Assembly (NCBI GenBank): GCA_937880705.1
Contig: CALGRZ010000046.1
Coordinates: 1 to 6,300, forward strand
Reading direction: 5' to 3'
Length of the DNA: 6,300 nucleotides
Source: an uncultured Alistipes sp.
Lineage (GTDB): Bacteria; Bacteroidota; Bacteroidia; Bacteroidales; Rikenellaceae
The first letter of the stretch is position 1. Every line of letters starts with the position of its first letter. The notes below the pieces were generated by a model. It saw only the letters and a program-made list of their open reading frames with translations. It had not been told where the DNA came from and made no database searches. Shown here in pieces: positions 5,043-6,300 of this stretch. Both the position numbers and the translations under genes were made by a program.

Positions 5043-6300
5043 ATGAAAAACTATTCAGCAAAAGAGATTAAGAACATCGTTCTTATTGGTGCGCCCGGCG
5101 CCGGAAAAACTACCCTTGCAGAGGCAATGGCTTTCGAGGGTAAGGTTATTGATCGCAGGGGTAGTATCGAGGCCAACAACACGCTCTCGGATAATACCGA
5201 CATTGAGCACGAATATAAGCGTTCGATATATTCGACAACCCTCTTTACCGAGTTTATGGACCGTAAGCTCAACATCATCGACTGCCCCGGTTCGGACGAC
5301 TTCTGTGGTTCGCTCTTCTCGGCTTTCAAGGTGGGCGATGTTGGCGTTATGGTTCTTAATGCTCAGAATGGCTGGGAGGTAGGCTCAGAGCTTCAGTCTC
5401 GCTATGCTCGTCTCTTGAACAAGCCCCTTATCGGCGTTGTTAACCAGCTCGACGGCGACAAGGCTAACTTCGATGCTACCGTTGAGGGTATTCGTGCCAA
5501 CTCATCGGTTAAGCCCGTTATCGTGCAGTACCCCATCAACCAGGGTGCAGGTTTCGACTCGTTCATCGATGTATTGATGATGAAGATGTATAAGTTCGTC
5601 GATGAGAATGGTAAGCGCGAGGAGCACCCCATTCCTGAGAACGAGTTGGAGCGTGCCAATGCTCTTAATCAGGAGCTTGCTGAGGCTGCTGCCGTTTATG
5701 ATGACGCACTTATGGAGCTCTACTTCGAGAAGGGTTCACTCACTCAGGACGACATCCGTGCAGGTTTGAAGCTCGGCGTATCGAAGCGTGATGTAATGCC
5801 TATCTTCTGTGCATCGGGCAAGCGCGACATCGGTACTAAGCGTCTTATGGAGTTTATCATCAATGTAGCTCCCGGCCCATTGAAGGCGCCTGCATTCCTC
5901 TCTACCGAGGGTGAGGAGCTCGTTGCAAATGCCGAGGAGCCTACCGTAGTATTCGTATTCAAGAGCCAGATTGAGCAGCATATCGGCGAGATCACCTACT
6001 TCCGCGTTATTCGTGGTAAGGTCACCGAGGGTATGGAGCTTGTAAACTCACGCACTGGCAATAAGGAGAAGCTCTCGCAGCTCTTCGCCGTTGCTGGTAA
6101 GAACCGTGTTAAGGTTTCAGAGCTTTCGGCAGGTGATATCGGTTGCACCGTGAAGCTTAAGGGCACTCGCACCAACGACACCCTTGCAGCTCCCTCTGCA
6201 CCTGTTACCGTTGAGCCTATCGTATTCCCTGAGCCTCGCTACCGCGCAGCTATCAAGGCTAAGGAGCAGAACGATGAGGAGAAGTTGGGCAAGTTGCTCA
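5043..6300 (+). CDS. fusA2: Elongation factor G paralogue, EF-G2 type (partial, runs off the right edge)
   Basis: The first 419 residues are present, covering the G domain and domain II; domains III-V, including the decoding-site domain IV, lie beyond the window. G1 is GAPGAGKT (16-23), where standard EF-G has AHIDAGKT. The switch I segment (about 55-68, EHEYKRSIYSTTLF) lacks the canonical RGITI. G3 is DCPGS (80-84), where standard EF-G has DTPGH, so the GTPase-critical His is Ser84. G4 is NQLD (134-137) instead of NKMD. CASGKRDIG (256-264) is the G5 region. Domain II begins at about 301 (VVFVFKSQIEQHIGEITYF). Family knowledge: Bacteroides EF-G2 supports ribosomal translocation without GTP hydrolysis and is induced on carbon starvation. 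Here this is inferred from motifs. The start is ATG 5043, where the family sequence begins. Codons ending in T (GGT, CGT, GTT) are commoner than in the DUF4435 gene, which fits high expression. TetM-type protection proteins keep DTPGH and are excluded. Confidence 0.9.
   Translation, partial: MKNYSAKEIKNIVLIGAPGAGKTTLAEAMAFEGKVIDRRGSIEANNTLSDNTDIEHEYKRSIYSTTLFTEFMDRKLNIIDCPGSDDFCGSLFSAFKVGDVGVMVLNAQNGWEVGSELQSRYARLLNKPLIGVVNQLDGDKANFDATVEGIRANSSVKPVIVQYPINQGAGFDSFIDVLMMKMYKFVDENGKREEHPIPENELERANALNQELAEAAAVYDDALMELYFEKGSLTQDDIRAGLKLGVSKRDVMPIFCASGKRDIGTKRLMEFIINVAPGPLKAPAFLSTEGEELVANAEEPTVVFVFKSQIEQHIGEITYFRVIRGKVTEGMELVNSRTGNKEKLSQLFAVAGKNRVKVSELSAGDIGCTVKLKGTRTNDTLAAPSAPVTVEPIVFPEPRYRAAIKAKEQNDEEKLGKLL

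Noticed and set aside
5051..6181. Several minus-strand open frames of 61-92 residues (5051-5329, 5402-5659, 5736-5995, 5996-6181)
   Set aside because: All are antisense shadows of the EF-G-like gene, with no family resemblance.

Overview
The window looks like chromosomal DNA of a Bacteroidales gut bacterium, most probably Alistipes or a close relative. Three things suggest this: near-canonical Bacteroidota promoter elements (-7 box TAnnTTTG) lie in front of most genes, Shine-Dalgarno sequences are essentially absent, and the proteins resemble Bacteroidales families (a Kbl-type synthase, a lone DUF4435 protein, an EF-G paralogue with DCPGS in place of DTPGH). The genus is inferred from overall resemblance only. 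No mobile element, RNA gene or CRISPR array was found.

Left part, minus strand (1-2300): the 5' part of queD (7-deazaguanine/queuosine synthesis) runs off the left edge. Next come kbl (threonine/2-amino-3-ketobutyrate metabolism), with a strong intrinsic terminator behind it, and a small SUI1/YciH-type translation factor gene. Each has its own promoter-like element, so they look like separate co-directional units rather than one operon.

Middle (2300-3468): a divergent promoter region of only 88 bp separates the SUI1 gene from a plus-strand DUF4435/Toprim-like gene. The two promoter cores interleave, and the DUF4435 gene begins with GTG almost exactly where its transcript should start, so it may be leaderless.

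Right part, plus strand (3469-6300): an AraC-family regulator with a textbook promoter is followed by a 523-base non-coding stretch. That stretch holds a tandem array of about eight 13-bp units, an 11-bp GC-rich hairpin, a small perfect palindrome, a good promoter and a leader of about 90 nt. It ends at an EF-G paralogue (fusA2-like) that runs off the right edge. The catalytic His of G3 is replaced by Ser and the Lys of G4 by Gln, as expected of the Bacteroides EF-G2 group, reported to translocate without GTP hydrolysis.

The most interesting elements are the non-canonical EF-G with its elaborate upstream region, the orphan Toprim-like gene with its overlapping divergent promoter and leaderless GTG start, and the 13-bp minisatellite. 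I do not see a complete new multi-gene system here. Roles linking the AraC regulator to its neighbours are inference.
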